A stretch of DNA of 64,000 bases from contig DAIDJM010000007.1 in NCBI GenBank assembly GCA_027451405.1, forward strand, positions 1 through 64,000, in the 5' to 3' direction. The position numbers and the translations under genes are program-made. This DNA is from Acetobacteraceae bacterium (GTDB taxonomy: Bacteria > Pseudomonadota > Alphaproteobacteria > Acetobacterales > Acetobacteraceae). Positions 44,988-53,609 of the stretch are shown one piece after another (within the stretch, counting starts at the first letter, position 1; each line of letters begins with the position of its first letter). The notes beneath the pieces are model-generated. The model saw nothing but the letters and a program-made list of their open reading frames with translations, was not told the DNA's origin and did no database searches.

Positions 44988-45677
44988 CTACCAGATCCCC
45001 GGCACCAGCCGGAACCGCACGCGCGCCGCATAGGCCTCGTATCCAACCAGCGCCTGCCGCAACATCCGCTCCTCGCCGACCGCCCGGATACCGAGCCCGA
45101 CCACCCCCACAGGCACCGGCAGCAAGCCCCACCACGACCCCAGCAACAGTGGCGTTCCCACGAAAAACAGCACCGCCCCGGCATACATCGGATGCCGAAC
45201 GATCCGGTAAGGCCCGCTTGTCACCACGGTCTGTCCGCGATCCGCCTGCACCCGGACCTGCGGCGCGGCATAGCTATTGACCCGGAACGTCAGCCACGCG
45301 GCGAAAAGACTGAGCCCGATCAGCCCTCCGCCCGCGATCTGCAGAAACACCGGAACCGCGCTCCCGCCACGCCGCCCCGCATCCCAGCCGCACAGCGCCA
45401 GCCACGCCAGAAACCAGATCCCGGCAAGCGCGAAGAACACCCGGTCCCACCGCGCCTGCCCCGCATGCACGGGCCCCGAAAGCCGCGCCGCGAGCAACGC
45501 CGGATCATGCCGCGCCAGCCACAGGCTGACCGCCATACTCCCCGCCCCGATCTCCGCGAGAAAAATCCAGGCTTGCGCCCAACCCCAGCGCCCCGCCGGC
45601 CAGAACAGCACCAACCCCAGCACGAGAAGCAAGACCGCCGTCTGCACCCAAGCCGCGAAAATCATCCGCCTCCCCAA
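44988..45677 (-). CDS. Isoprenylcysteine methyltransferase-like membrane protein
   Basis: The 229-residue protein has five or so membrane helices and the ICMT/PEMT motif: TSGPYRIVRHPMYAGAVLFF, then GEERMLRQALVGYEAYAARV. Bacterial members methylate lipids or small molecules; the substrate is not known. A decayed copy of its 3' end lies 780 bases downstream. Confidence 0.88.
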   Translation of the reverse strand: MGRRMIFAAWVQTAVLLLVLGLVLFWPAGRWGWAQAWIFLAEIGAGSMAVSLWLARHDPALLAARLSGPVHAGQARWDRVFFALAGIWFLAWLALCGWDAGRRGGSAVPVFLQIAGGGLIGLSLFAAWLTFRVNSYAAPQVRVQADRGQTVVTSGPYRIVRHPMYAGAVLFFVGTPLLLGSWWGLLPVPVGVVGLGIRAVGEERMLRQALVGYEAYAARVRFRLVPGIW

Positions 45678-45724
45678 CGCTCACGCACGAGAGGAAACGC
45701 CGCAACCACCAACCCGAAAAGAAA

Positions 45725-45757
45725 AAGTTTTTTGGTTCTTTTTTTCAAAAAAGAACC
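45725..45757 (+). repeat. AT-rich palindromic repeat, copy 6
   Basis: AAAGTTTTTTGG then GGTTCTTTTTTTCAAAAAAG plus AACC. It lies between the site-2 protease stop (minus) and the methyltransferase gene start. Confidence 0.85.
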
Positions 45758-45788
45758 TCTTCCCCATCCCCCAAAAAACCCGCCCCAC

Positions 45789-46868
45789 TCAAGCCGCCGC
45801 CCGCGCCGCCTGCACCAGCATCAACTGCCCCAGGCTTTCCCGCGTGATCATCCCCCGCAGCCCGCCCGCCGCGTCCACCACCGCGACCGCCGGCGTTTCC
45901 CGATCCTGCAGCCGCCCCAGCGCATCCGACAAACTCGCCCGCGGCGCGATCCGCGGCACGTCGCGGATCATCAGATCGATCACCGGCGTATCCGGTCCGC
46001 GCTCTCCCGACGCCCGCACGATCGCCTCCTGCGTGAGAATGCCGCGCAGCGATCCACCGCCATCCACCACCGGAAACAGATGTTGCGAGGTATGGACGAG
46101 CGATTCCAGCGCGTCCTCGAGCCGGCTCGTGGGCGAGAGCGTCGCGAACCGCGTCACCGCCGCCTCGCCCGCGAGCAGGCTGCGCGCCGCCTGCTGCATC
46201 TGCTCGCCGCTCTCCTCCGCCACCGCGCCGATATAGACGAAGAGCGCGATGAACAGCAGGAACGGATTATAGAGCAGCCCGAAAATACCGAACGCGAACG
46301 CCATCCCCTGCCCCACCCGCGCCGCCACGTGCGTCGCCCGCGCATGGCCGAGCCGCAGCGCCAGCAGCGCGCGCAGCACCCGCCCCCCATCCATCGGAAA
46401 CGCCGGCAGCAGATTGAACACCGCGAGGACCACGTTCGCGACCGCGAGCTGCACGAGCAGCGCCGTCACCGGCGCGTTCGGCTCGAGCCAGCGGGCCGGC
46501 ACCGCGCCCCGCAAAATCAGGAAAAACACCGCCGCCAGCACGATATTGACCGCCGGCCCCGCCAGCGCGATCGCCAGCTCCTCCCGCGGCTTGTCGGGAA
46601 TCCGCTCGAGCCGCGCCACCCCGCCGATCGGCAGCAACGTGATGCTCGGCGTGCGCACGCCAAATCGCCGCGCCACCAGCGCATGCCCCAGCTCATGCAG
46701 CACCACGCAACCGAACAGCAAAACGATGAAAACCGAACTCGCCACCGCCGACGCCACCCCGCCCACCAGGTAGCCACCTGCCGCGATCCAGACGAGAAGC
46801 AACAAAAACGTGAGATGCACGCGAACCACCGTGCCCCTCACTCTGCCGATTGTCACCGACCAATGCAT
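45789..46868 (-). CDS. Site-2 protease (M50) with two CBS domains
   Basis: The 359-residue membrane protein has the zinc motif HELGH (58-62) and the third-ligand motif NLLPAFPMDGGRVL. The C-terminal third is two CBS domains (LVHTSQHLFPVVDGGGSL and DALGRLQDRETPAVAVVD). Such rhomboid-like intramembrane metalloproteases cut membrane-spanning anti-sigma factors or other substrates, with CBS domains sensing nucleotides. It lies near hsp20. Confidence 0.93.
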   Translation of the reverse strand: MHWSVTIGRVRGTVVRVHLTFLLLLVWIAAGGYLVGGVASAVASSVFIVLLFGCVVLHELGHALVARRFGVRTPSITLLPIGGVARLERIPDKPREELAIALAGPAVNIVLAAVFFLILRGAVPARWLEPNAPVTALLVQLAVANVVLAVFNLLPAFPMDGGRVLRALLALRLGHARATHVAARVGQGMAFAFGIFGLLYNPFLLFIALFVYIGAVAEESGEQMQQAARSLLAGEAAVTRFATLSPTSRLEDALESLVHTSQHLFPVVDGGGSLRGILTQEAIVRASGERGPDTPVIDLMIRDVPRIAPRASLSDALGRLQDRETPAVAVVDAAGGLRGMITRESLGQLMLVQAARAAA

Positions 46869-46959
46869 CCCGCGACGCTAACGGCCCCGAACGAGGTCCG
46901 CCTTGATGCGAATCAATTCCGCTCTGGGCGTAGAAGCGTGCCTCCGGCCGTAAAGTAAC

Positions 46960-47020
46960 GGGGTCTGGGGCCTTTCGGCCCCAGTGGGGTCCAGGGGCAA
47001 AGCCCCTGGCCGCCGGAGGC
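46960..47020. repeat. GC-rich double-hairpin repeat, copy 9
   Basis: Inverted form, GGGGTCTGGGGCC...GCCGGAGGC, ten bases after the hsp20 stop and before the site-2 protease gene. A partial GCCTCCGGC piece also lies at 46940. Confidence 0.85.
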
Positions 47021-47030
47021 AAGCGCTCCC

Positions 47031-47582
47031 CTAACCCTGCGCCTTGATCTCGATCTTCTTCTGCCGCGCCGCCGCCTCCGCCGTCTTCGGCATCGTCACA
47101 TGCAGCACGCCCTTCTCGAATTTCGCCTCGATCCGCTCGCGATCCACCCCCGCCGGAATCTGAAACGCGCGCTGAAACGCCCCGAACCGGCGCTCCGACA
47201 CGTAATACGTCTCCGATGTCTCCTCGCGCGTATCCTTCTTCTCGCCCTTGATCGTCAGCACATCGTCCGACATCCCGATCTCGACATCCTTGATGTCGAT
47301 CCCCGGAAGCTCGACGCTGATCCGGTATTCCTTCTCGCCCTCCATCACATCGATCGCCGGCGGCGCCACCCCGAAGCCCGCCTCGAACGGCCAGAAAGCC
47401 GGCGCCCGCCCCGCCGGACGCCGCGCCGGCGCCGCGAAGCCCCGCCAGAAATTGTCGAACACCCGCTCCACATCCTCGCGCAGCGCCGCCAGCGGCGGCC
47501 ACGACCGGTCGAACCAGCCGGCTGCCTCCGCCGGCGCCGGCGCCTTCGCCCCCGCCTGCGGCTTCGTCACGGTTGTACTCAT
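47031..47582 (-). CDS. Small heat-shock protein Hsp20
   Basis: The 183-residue protein has an alpha-crystallin domain (about 75-170): AIDVMEGEKEYRISVELPGI, DVLTIKGEKK, YYVSERRFGAFQRAF, KFEKGVLHVTMPK. It binds unfolding proteins without ATP. The ATG at 47582 follows GGGAGG. The N-terminus (MSTTVTKPQAGAKAPAPAEA) is Ala/Pro-rich. An FNR-like box lies 60 bases upstream. Confidence 0.95.
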   Translation of the reverse strand: MSTTVTKPQAGAKAPAPAEAAGWFDRSWPPLAALREDVERVFDNFWRGFAAPARRPAGRAPAFWPFEAGFGVAPPAIDVMEGEKEYRISVELPGIDIKDVEIGMSDDVLTIKGEKKDTREETSETYYVSERRFGAFQRAFQIPAGVDRERIEAKFEKGVLHVTMPKTAEAAARQKKIEIKAQG

Positions 47583-47634
47583 GCGAACCTCCCTTTTCCT
47601 CCGCGCGATAAACCGCTGCCCGCCGGCGGCCGCA

Positions 47635-47648
47635 TTGACACGGATCAA
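47635..47648. promoter_or_regulatory. FNR/FixK-like box
   Basis: TTGACACGGATCAA matches the symmetric consensus TTGAY-N4-RTCAA. It is centred about 60 bases before hsp20 (minus strand) and 131 bases before the VIT1-type gene (plus strand). An oxygen-responsive regulator may therefore control hsp20 or both. The match is sequence-only. Confidence 0.55.
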
Positions 47649-47683
47649 GGCGGCGCCGACCAAAAACCAAAAGGAAGGCACTC

Positions 47684-47718
47684 TTCTTTTTCTGAAGAAA
47701 AAGAAGCAAAAAGACTTT
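47684..47718 (-). repeat. AT-rich palindromic repeat, copy 7
   Basis: TTCTTTTTCTG/AAGAAAAAGAA with the GCAAAAAGACTT tail, between divergent hsp20 and the VIT1-type gene. As both genes point away, it is not an obvious terminator here. Confidence 0.85.
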
Positions 47719-47765
47719 GTTCCTTTTCCTTGTCCTGGCACCGTCCGGGGCTGAACCTGGGCGAT

Positions 47766-47779
47766 TGTTTCGTGAAACA
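47766..47779. promoter_or_regulatory. Inverted repeat over the VIT1-type start codon
   Basis: TGTTTC-GT-GAAACA is a perfect 6-bp dyad with the start GTG (47772) at its centre. It may be an operator or an RNA hairpin that hides the start codon. Confidence 0.45.
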
Positions 47780-48467
47780 TATCCATCGCGAAAGCCACCT
47801 GGTGCAGCGCGTCGGCTGGCTCCGCGCCGCCATCCTCGGCGCCAATGACGGCATCATCTCCACCGCCAGCCTGATCCTCGGCGTCGCCTCGGCCGCCACC
47901 GCCAAGGAAGGCCCGCTGATCGCCGGCATCGCCGGCCTCGCCGCGGGCGCCATGGCCATGGCCGCCGGCGAATATGTCTCGGTCAGCTCGCAATCCGACA
48001 CCGAACAGGCCGACCTCGCCCGCGAAGCCCGCGAACTCGCGACCGACCCCGCCCACGAGGAAAACGAACTCGCGCAGATCTACGTCGCGCGCGGCGTCGA
48101 ACCCCAACTCGCCCTCGAGGTCGCCCGCCAGCTCATGGCCCGCGACGCGCTCGCCGCCCACGCCCGCGACGAGCTCGGCATCTCCGAGACCACCACCGCC
48201 CGCCCGATCCAGGCCGCCCTCGCCTCCGCCGCCGCCTTCACCTCCGGCGCCATCGCCCCGCTCGCCCTCCTCGCCCTCGCGCCGCCCCCGCTGCGCATCC
48301 CGCTCGTCGCCACCGGCTCCCTGCTCTGCCTCGCCACCCTCGGCATGCTCGGCGCCAAAGCCGGCGGCGCCAGCCCCGCCCGCCCCACCCTCCGCATCGT
48401 CTTCTGGGGCGCCCTCGCCATGGCCTCCACCACCGGCATCGGCCACCTGGTCGGCACCGCCGTTTGA
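47772..48467 (+). CDS. VIT1/CCC1-family metal transporter
   Basis: The 231-residue membrane protein has [24 protein letters not shown] and [20 protein letters not shown] (each visible around residues 15-75), which are the family signatures of the vacuolar iron/manganese transporter. A cytoplasmic loop with paired acidic/histidine residues and a C-terminal three-helix part follow. It likely exports or sequesters Fe2+ or Mn2+. The start is a GTG at 47772, without a Shine-Dalgarno. Confidence 0.9.
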   Translation: MKHIHRESHLVQRVGWLRAAILGANDGIISTASLILGVASAATAKEGPLIAGIAGLAAGAMAMAAGEYVSVSSQSDTEQADLAREARELATDPAHEENELAQIYVARGVEPQLALEVARQLMARDALAAHARDELGISETTTARPIQAALASAAAFTSGAIAPLALLALAPPPLRIPLVATGSLLCLATLGMLGAKAGGASPARPTLRIVFWGALAMASTTGIGHLVGTAV

Positions 48468-49702
48468 CCATCGCCACGCCGCAACTCTGGCGGCGCGGCC
48501 TGATCGCCGCCTACCTGGCGATTGCCGCCCTCGTCCTCCTCCGCGCCGGCGTACGCCGGCCGGTCTCCGACATGCTCGACTGGCTAGCGGCGGCCGCCGC
48601 CCGCCAGCCTGGCCCCGGCCCCTTCCTCGCCTACCTCTGGCTGCCGCACAACGAACACCACCTCGTCTGGGCCAGGGCGCTCGCCGCGATCGACCTCCCG
48701 CTCGGCGCCCACGGAATCGCGTTCCGGCTCGCCGCCGCCGCCGCCCTGCTCGCCACCGCCCTGCTGCTGCGCGCCGAAACGCGGCGCGGCGCCGCCCCGC
48801 CCGGCAGTCTGACCGCACTGGTCCCGCTGCTCGCTGCCTCCGCGCCCGCCGCCGCCGACGCGGCCAACCCGATCGATACGGTCTACCCGCTCGTCACCGT
48901 CTTCGCGCTCGCCTCCCTGACGCTGTTCGCCGGCGAGGGCGAGACGAACCGGCCCTTCGCCCGCCGCCTCGCCGCCCTGGCCTGCGCCATCGCCGCGGGG
49001 CTCGCCAACGCGGTGGGGCTGGCGATCTGGCCGGCGCTGCTCTGGTGCGCCTGGCGCGGCGGCGCCGGCCGCCGCTGGTCCATCGCCGTCGCCGCCACGG
49101 GCATCAGCTTCGGGCTACTCTACCAGGCGGGCCTGCGCGCACCCGCTTCGTCCCGCCCGTTCGCGGACCGGCTCACGACCGGGCTCGGCTTCCTCGGCCT
49201 GCCGCTGTCATCGGCGCACGCGCTCGCCCCGGCCGGCATCGCGCTCGGACTCGCGGCCGCCATGATCGCCCTCGGCCTCGTGCTGCGGCGATCGCTCGGC
49301 CCCCGGCCCGGCCGGCTGGCGCGGATCGCCGCCGGCGCCCAGCTGCTCGGCCTGACCATGGCGGCGATGACCGCCATCGGCCGGTCCGGACAGCTGCCGC
49401 TGCGCTACACGGTGCTGTTGCTGCCGCTTCAGGCAGGCCTCGTCTGGTCGCTCCCGCGCCGCCGGCCTGCGCCGGCCCCGCGCGCGGCGCTGCTCGCGGC
49501 CACGCTGCTCCTGACCGCCCAGGCGGGGCTCGCCGCCGAGATCCTGCGCGTGCAGCACCGCTGGCAAAGCCTCGCCCGCGACTATTATGCCGGCCGCCGC
49601 TCGCCCGGAATGATCCCGCTGATCTACCCCGATCTCGACGCCGCCGACCGCCTCCGCGCCCGCCTCCCGGCGCAGGATTCCGACCCCGCGGCCCACCGGT
49701 AA
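48464..49702 (+). CDS. Polytopic membrane protein of unknown function
   Basis: The 412-residue protein begins at a TTG overlapping the VIT1-type stop (TTGA). It has nine or so hydrophobic segments and a layout ([31 protein letters not shown]) that resembles glycosyltransferase-like or PMT-type integral membrane proteins. It has no clear catalytic motif. The function is not assigned. Confidence 0.7.
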   Translation: MTIATPQLWRRGLIAAYLAIAALVLLRAGVRRPVSDMLDWLAAAAARQPGPGPFLAYLWLPHNEHHLVWARALAAIDLPLGAHGIAFRLAAAAALLATALLLRAETRRGAAPPGSLTALVPLLAASAPAAADAANPIDTVYPLVTVFALASLTLFAGEGETNRPFARRLAALACAIAAGLANAVGLAIWPALLWCAWRGGAGRRWSIAVAATGISFGLLYQAGLRAPASSRPFADRLTTGLGFLGLPLSSAHALAPAGIALGLAAAMIALGLVLRRSLGPRPGRLARIAAGAQLLGLTMAAMTAIGRSGQLPLRYTVLLLPLQAGLVWSLPRRRPAPAPRAALLAATLLLTAQAGLAAEILRVQHRWQSLARDYYAGRRSPGMIPLIYPDLDAADRLRARLPAQDSDPAAHR

Positions 49703-49788
49703 CCCGCTACCACAAGCCCCGACGCTTGACCCCGCCACGCTTTTCCGCCACAAGCCCGCGCTCAATCCCACCGGACCCCGTGCGCGCG

Positions 49789-50253
49789 ATGCTCAAGATC
49801 ACCCCCTCCCTCAAGCCGTCCGAGGTGAAGAAGGACTGGATCCTCATCGACGCCGAGGGCCTCGTCCTCGGCCGCCTCGCCGCCATCGTCGCCGGCCGGC
49901 TGCGCGGCAAGCACAAGCCGCAATTCACCCCCCACGTCGATTGCGGCGACAACGTCGTCGTCATCAACGCGGAAAAAATCCACCTCACCGGCAACAAGCG
50001 CGCGCAACGCCTGTTCCACTACCACACCGGTTTCCCGGGCGGCATCAAGGAGCGCAGCATCCCGCAGCGCCTCGCCGGCAAGCGTCCCGGCCAGGTGATC
50101 GAGAAGGCCGTCGAGCGCATGATCACCCGCGGCCCGCTGCAGCGCCGCCAGATGAAGCATCTCCACGTCTATGCCGGCCCGTCGCACCCGCACGAGGCGC
50201 AGAAGCCCGTGCCGCTCGACATCGCCGCCATGAACCGCAAGAACAAGGCGTAA
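49789..50253 (+). CDS. rplM: Ribosomal protein uL13
   Basis: The 154-residue protein has [40 protein letters not shown] and [15 protein letters not shown], all standard for L13. It is an early assembly protein of the 50S subunit. The start is the ATG at 49789; a GTG nine bases earlier is also in frame. It pairs with rpsI. Confidence 0.97.
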   Translation: MLKITPSLKPSEVKKDWILIDAEGLVLGRLAAIVAGRLRGKHKPQFTPHVDCGDNVVVINAEKIHLTGNKRAQRLFHYHTGFPGGIKERSIPQRLAGKRPGQVIEKAVERMITRGPLQRRQMKHLHVYAGPSHPHEAQKPVPLDIAAMNRKNKA

Positions 50254-50257
50254 GCCC

Positions 50258-50758
50258 ATGTCCGGAACCCCGACCCGCTCGCTCGCCGACCTCAAGGACC
50301 TCGTCACCGCCGCCACCACGGCAGCCCCCGACGCTGTTTCGGCGCCGAAATACGAGCCCAAGCGCGACGCGCACGGCCGCTCCTACGCCACCGGCCGCCG
50401 CAAGGACGCCGTCGCCCGCGTCTGGATCAAGCCCGGCCGCGGCGAAATCACCGTCAACGACAAGCGCGTCGGCCAGTATTTCGCCCGCCCCGTGCTGCGC
50501 ATGCTGATCACGCAGCCCTTCCTCGTCGCCGACCGCTACAACCAATTCGACGTGGTCTGCACCGTCACCGGCGGCGGCCTCTCCGGCCAGGCCGGCGCCG
50601 TCCGCCACGGCATCAGCCGCGCGCTCACCCATTACGAGCCCGAGCTGCGCCCCATCCTCAAGCAGGCCGGCTTCCTCACCCGTGACCCGCGCGTCGTCGA
50701 GCGCAAGAAATACGGCAAAGCCAAGGCCCGCCGCTCGTTCCAGTTCAGCAAGCGATAA
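50258..50758 (+). CDS. rpsI: Ribosomal protein uS9 with N-terminal extension
   Basis: The 166-residue protein has [40 protein letters not shown] and the C-terminal [17 protein letters not shown]. The last residues reach the P-site tRNA. About 35 Ala/Thr/Asp-rich residues precede the normal core, longer than the 128-130-residue bacterial standard but known in Alphaproteobacteria. It begins four bases after rplM. Confidence 0.97.
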   Translation: MSGTPTRSLADLKDLVTAATTAAPDAVSAPKYEPKRDAHGRSYATGRRKDAVARVWIKPGRGEITVNDKRVGQYFARPVLRMLITQPFLVADRYNQFDVVCTVTGGGLSGQAGAVRHGISRALTHYEPELRPILKQAGFLTRDPRVVERKKYGKAKARRSFQFSKR

Positions 50759-50816
50759 GGAAAAGATTTTCTCCGCATAAGAGGTGCCGGCTGAACCCCC
50801 TCGTCCCATACGAAAA

Positions 50817-50850
50817 AGTTTTTTTGGTTCTTTTTTTTCAAAAAAAGAAC
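50817..50850 (+). repeat. AT-rich palindromic repeat, copy 8
   Basis: AAGTTTTTTTGG then GTTCTTTTTTTT-CA-AAAAAAAGAAC, 60 bases after rpsI. It is head to head with copy 9. Confidence 0.85.
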
Positions 50851-50861
50851 AAAACTTTTTC

Positions 50862-50896
50862 TTCTTTTTCTGAAGAAAAAGAAGCAAAAAGACTTC
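50862..50896 (-). repeat. AT-rich palindromic repeat, copy 9
   Basis: TTCTTTTTCTG/AAGAAAAAGAA with GCAAAAAGACTT, reversed relative to copy 8 with 11 bases between. The two copies together make a larger inverted arrangement. Confidence 0.85.
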
Positions 50897-50942
50897 ATCC
50901 AGATGGGACGTGCTGGCTGAACCACCGTCTCCTATGCGAGAA

Positions 50943-50976
50943 GGTTTTTTTGGTTCTTTTTTTTCAAAAAAAGAAC
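50943..50976 (+). repeat. AT-rich palindromic repeat, copy 10
   Basis: AGGTTTTTTTGGTTC with a poly-T/poly-A palindrome ending AAGAACC, seven bases before the argC start codon. It fills the argC leader. Confidence 0.85.
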
Positions 50977-50983
50977 CTCTCCC

Positions 50984-51907
50984 ATGCCTAGGGTCTTCAT
51001 CGACGGCGAAGCCGGCACGACGGGCCTGGGCATCCGCGAGCGCCTCGCCCGGCTCCCCATCGACATCGTCAAGATCGACCCCGCCCGCCGCAAGGACCCC
51101 AGCGCGCGCCAGGCCGTCATGGAAGCGGTCGATGTCGCGATCCTCTGCCTCCCCGACGACGCCGCCCGCGAGGCGGTATCCCTCGCCGACGCGCTAGGCC
51201 CCCGCGCGCCCCGCCTGCTCGACGCGAGCACCGCGCACCGCACGGATCCCGCCTGGGCCTACGGTTTTCCCGAGCTCAGCCTGAACCAGCCGGAAAAGAT
51301 CGCCTACGCCGCCCGCGTCGCCAACCCGGGCTGTTACGCCACCGCAGCCATCGCGCTGCTCGCCCCGCTGGTCGCGGCCGGCCTGCTGCCCCCCGCCACG
51401 CCCATCACCATCAGCGCCGTCAGCGGTTATTCCGGCGGCGGCCGCGCCATGATCGAAGCGCACGAGCAAGGCAGGGCACCCGCCTTCGAATATTACGCGC
51501 TCGGCCTGTCCCACAAACACCTGCCCGAAATCATCCGCTACGCCGGCCTCGCCACCCCGCCCGTCTTCCTGCCCAGCGTCGGCCATTTCCGCCAGGGCAT
51601 GATCGTCGCCATCCCGCTCGATACGAAATCGCTCGGCACCCCGCCCGAAAAACTCCACGACACGCTCGCCGCCCACTACCGGGATTCCGACCGCATCGCC
51701 GTTCTGCCCCCGGAACCACTCGACCGGCTCGAACCCGAAGCGCTCAACGGCACCGACCGCATGGAACTCCGCGTCGCCCCCGCCGCCTTCGGCCACGCCC
51801 TGCTCCTCGCCCGCCTCGACAATCTCGGCAAAGGCGCCTCCGGCGCGGCGGTGCAGAATTTGTTGCTCATGCTGGGCCTGCCCGAACCCGACGGCACCTG
51901 CGCCTGA
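50984..51907 (+). CDS. argC: N-acetyl-gamma-glutamyl-phosphate reductase, short type
   Basis: The 307-residue protein is the type 2 ArgC with the active-site cysteine in VANPGCYATAAIAL and the nucleotide-binding start VFIDGEAGTTGLGIRERL. The histidine-rich GLSHKHLPEII also fits. It reduces N-acetylglutamyl-phosphate in arginine synthesis. It lies after rpsI; uS9-argC order is common in Alphaproteobacteria. An AT-rich repeat lies in its leader. Confidence 0.95.
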   Translation: MPRVFIDGEAGTTGLGIRERLARLPIDIVKIDPARRKDPSARQAVMEAVDVAILCLPDDAAREAVSLADALGPRAPRLLDASTAHRTDPAWAYGFPELSLNQPEKIAYAARVANPGCYATAAIALLAPLVAAGLLPPATPITISAVSGYSGGGRAMIEAHEQGRAPAFEYYALGLSHKHLPEIIRYAGLATPPVFLPSVGHFRQGMIVAIPLDTKSLGTPPEKLHDTLAAHYRDSDRIAVLPPEPLDRLEPEALNGTDRMELRVAPAAFGHALLLARLDNLGKGASGAAVQNLLLMLGLPEPDGTCA

Positions 51908-51912
51908 AGCAC

Positions 51913-51943
51913 GCCTCCGGCGGGCCGAAAGGCCCCAGACCCC
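51913..51943. repeat. GC-rich repeat, deleted copy 10
   Basis: GCCTCCGGCGGGCCGAAAGG then CCCCAGACCCC: the first stem is deleted and only the second half-stem remains. It lies just after argC. Confidence 0.7.
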
Positions 51944-52029
51944 AACCCGTCATCGCAAGCGAAGCGCGGCGATCCAGAGGCCAACCAAAAACCGTATCCC
52001 AGCCCGAAACAAAACCCCTGACGGCGTAG
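51944..52029. other. Repeat-derived spacer
   Basis: It contains CGTCATCGCAAGCGAAGCGC (near 51948), like the GTCATTGCGAG stretches at 42.7 kb. No gene is supported. Confidence 0.5.
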
Positions 52030-52055
52030 GGTGGGGTGCCCTTCCGCACCCCACC
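52030..52055. repeat. GGTGGGGTGC inverted repeat
   Basis: GGTGGGGTGC (52030-52039) and GCACCCCACC (52046-52055) with a CCTTCC loop, preceded by GTAG. It is the same kind of element as the palindromes at 42501 and 42819, with different arm sequence. Confidence 0.75.
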
Positions 52056-52071
52056 GTTTCGTGTCAGCCGC

Positions 52072-52138
52072 GCCTCCGGCGGGCAGGGAGGCTCTGCCTC
52101 CCTGCACCCTTCGCTGGGGCCGAAAGGCCCCAGACCCC
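52072..52138. repeat. GC-rich double-hairpin repeat, copy 11
   Basis: Complete: GCCTCCGGCGGGCAGGGAGG with a GGAGGCTCTGCCTCC stem, then CTGGGGCC-GAAA-GGCCCCAG. It is direct, and copy 12 follows in inverted orientation. Confidence 0.85.
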
Positions 52139-52183
52139 GGCACTTTAGAAAATCCCCTCCGCCGGCACGGTTTTCAAAGTCAT

Positions 52184-52241
52184 GGGGTCTGGGGCCTTTC
52201 GGCCCCAGCGGGTCCAGGGCGGAGCCCTGGCCGCCGGAGGC
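52184..52241. repeat. GC-rich double-hairpin repeat, copy 12
   Basis: Inverted copy, GGGGTCTGGGGCCTTTCGG then CAGGGCGGAGCCCTGG and GCCGGAGGC. It ends 20 bases before the iron-permease remnant. Confidence 0.85.
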
Positions 52242-52261
52242 AATCACGCTCTCGTGCGCGC

Positions 52262-52477
52262 GTGAGCCGAACCGGGCGGCCGGCCCCCGTCGTTTTCCTC
52301 ATCCATTATGCGCAGAACCGCGACAACCGGGAAATCCGACTCAAGCTCGACGAGCTGCTACGCAACACCGATGGCGCACGGCCGGCAGTCATGGATCTGC
52401 ACCAGCTTTCCGAAGCGCAAATCGAGCGGCTCGAACGGCAATTGCACGAGCGGCGAGCGCCGGACAGTCCCGGCTGA
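52262..52477 (+). pseudogene. C-terminal remnant of a low-affinity iron permease
   Basis: About 71 codons from a GTG. PVVFLIHYAQNRDNREI then RLKLDELLRNTDGARPAVMD and EAQIERLERQL match the conserved C-terminal cytoplasmic part of the Fet4-like low-affinity iron permease family (PF04120 by memory). The membrane domains that should precede it are missing; the GC-rich repeats take their place. It is probably a degraded gene end, but a short independent protein cannot be excluded. Confidence 0.6.
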
Positions 52478-52524
52478 GGCGCGCCTCATCCCCCGCGCCC
52501 CCAACCAACGCTCAAACAAACAAA

Positions 52525-52555
52525 AGTTTTTTGGTTCTTTTTTTCAAAAAAGAAC
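52525..52555 (+). repeat. AT-rich palindromic repeat, copy 11
   Basis: AAAGTTTTTTGG then GTTCTTTTTTTCAAAAAAGA and AC. It lies between the permease remnant and the convergent DUF2950 gene and could terminate both. Confidence 0.85.
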
Positions 52556-52583
52556 GCCTGCTTCCTTCTTGCGCCCCCCCCCC

Positions 52584-53510
52584 TCAATCCGTAACCGCGA
52601 CCCGAGCCCACCCCGCATCCGGGTCGAACGCGGTCATTGCGGTTGCGATCTTGTCGGTATCGTCCCCGAGATCCTTCTGGTACACGACCCCGTCCGGTCC
52701 CATGATGAAGGTCATCACCCCGGAATTCCCGTATTGCGCCGGCCAGGCCACGAACGCGAACCCGCCGGTCATGTCGCTGCCCGAGAGGTAGCTTCGCGCG
52801 CCGCCCTCGGCGTCCGCGCCCTGCGCGGTGAGCACGTGAAAGAAATAGCCGTGATAAGCCACTTTCTTGCCGCCGGGCGAAACCTCGTCCGGATATCCTT
52901 CGTCCCGCGCCTGATCGACGAGCGGTCCGAGCGGGCTCGGCGCGTCCCCGGGGCCGGCCGGCCAGTAGAGCCCGTCCTTCTGCCCGTCGCGGCTGAGGAC
53001 GCGCTGCGCGTAAACCCCGGTGCCCGACCCTGCCTTGACGCGCTCGAAATAATCCTGTTCGGCCTCCGCAATGGCAAGCAGCGTGCGGATGGTGAGCAGC
53101 TCGTTGCGCCCGACCCGCCGGTCGAGCACTTCCTGGGCGCCGGCCGCGGTGTCGAACCGCCAGCGTTTCCCGTCCTGCACGATCGGGATCGGCAGCGGCC
53201 AGTGGTTGGCGCCGATCACGAGCTGCGTGCGGCCATGTCCGATCGAGACCAGCGCATGGTTTGCCGCGTAATCGGCGGCGAAGCCGCGCCGCGCTTGGGC
53301 GTCCTGCACCGGATCGCCCGATTCCACGAGCGGGGCGCCATCGGGCCCCAGCACGGCGAGGATGCGGCCACGGTCGCCCGACTGCACCGCCGCCACCAGC
53401 GCCGCCGCCGCGTCCTGCGGGGAAGCGTAGGTGGCTTGCGCGGCGCGTGCGGCGCCGGCGCACAGCATCGCCGCGATCGCCGCTGCGCCGCAGGCGCGCG
53501 AAAGCGTCAT
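52584..53510 (-). CDS. Secreted DUF2950 family protein
   Basis: The 308-residue precursor has a signal peptide (GAAAIAAMLCAGAARAAQATY) and DUF2950 features: GANHWPLPIPIVQDGKRW, RVGRNELLTIRTLLAI, GYPDEVSPGGKKVAYHGYFF, then FVAWPAQYGNSGVMTF. The family is exported and has no assigned biochemical role. The ATG at 53510 has a perfect GGAGG. It follows DUF3300 on the same strand, a frequent pair. Confidence 0.92.
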   Translation of the reverse strand: MTLSRACGAAAIAAMLCAGAARAAQATYASPQDAAAALVAAVQSGDRGRILAVLGPDGAPLVESGDPVQDAQARRGFAADYAANHALVSIGHGRTQLVIGANHWPLPIPIVQDGKRWRFDTAAGAQEVLDRRVGRNELLTIRTLLAIAEAEQDYFERVKAGSGTGVYAQRVLSRDGQKDGLYWPAGPGDAPSPLGPLVDQARDEGYPDEVSPGGKKVAYHGYFFHVLTAQGADAEGGARSYLSGSDMTGGFAFVAWPAQYGNSGVMTFIMGPDGVVYQKDLGDDTDKIATAMTAFDPDAGWARVAVTD

Positions 53511-53546
53511 CTTGGCCTCCCCTGATATGGATTTGGGTTGAAGCGT

Positions 53547-53576
53547 GCCTCCGGCGGCCCGGGCGCCGCCGGGGGC
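53547..53576. repeat. GC-rich repeat, partial copy 13
   Basis: GCCTCCGGCGGCCCGGGCGC and nearby bases, only the first half. It is preceded by GGATTTGGGTTGAAGCGT, similar to the sequence before copy 15. Confidence 0.6.
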
Positions 53577-53609
53577 AATCGTCAGGAGTCGATCCAAACG
53601 CAACACGCT

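Noticed and set aside
44717-45280. 187-codon plus-strand frame over the islet and methyltransferase end
   Set aside because: Antisense to the frameshifted orphan and the methyltransferase; composition is typical of a shadow frame.
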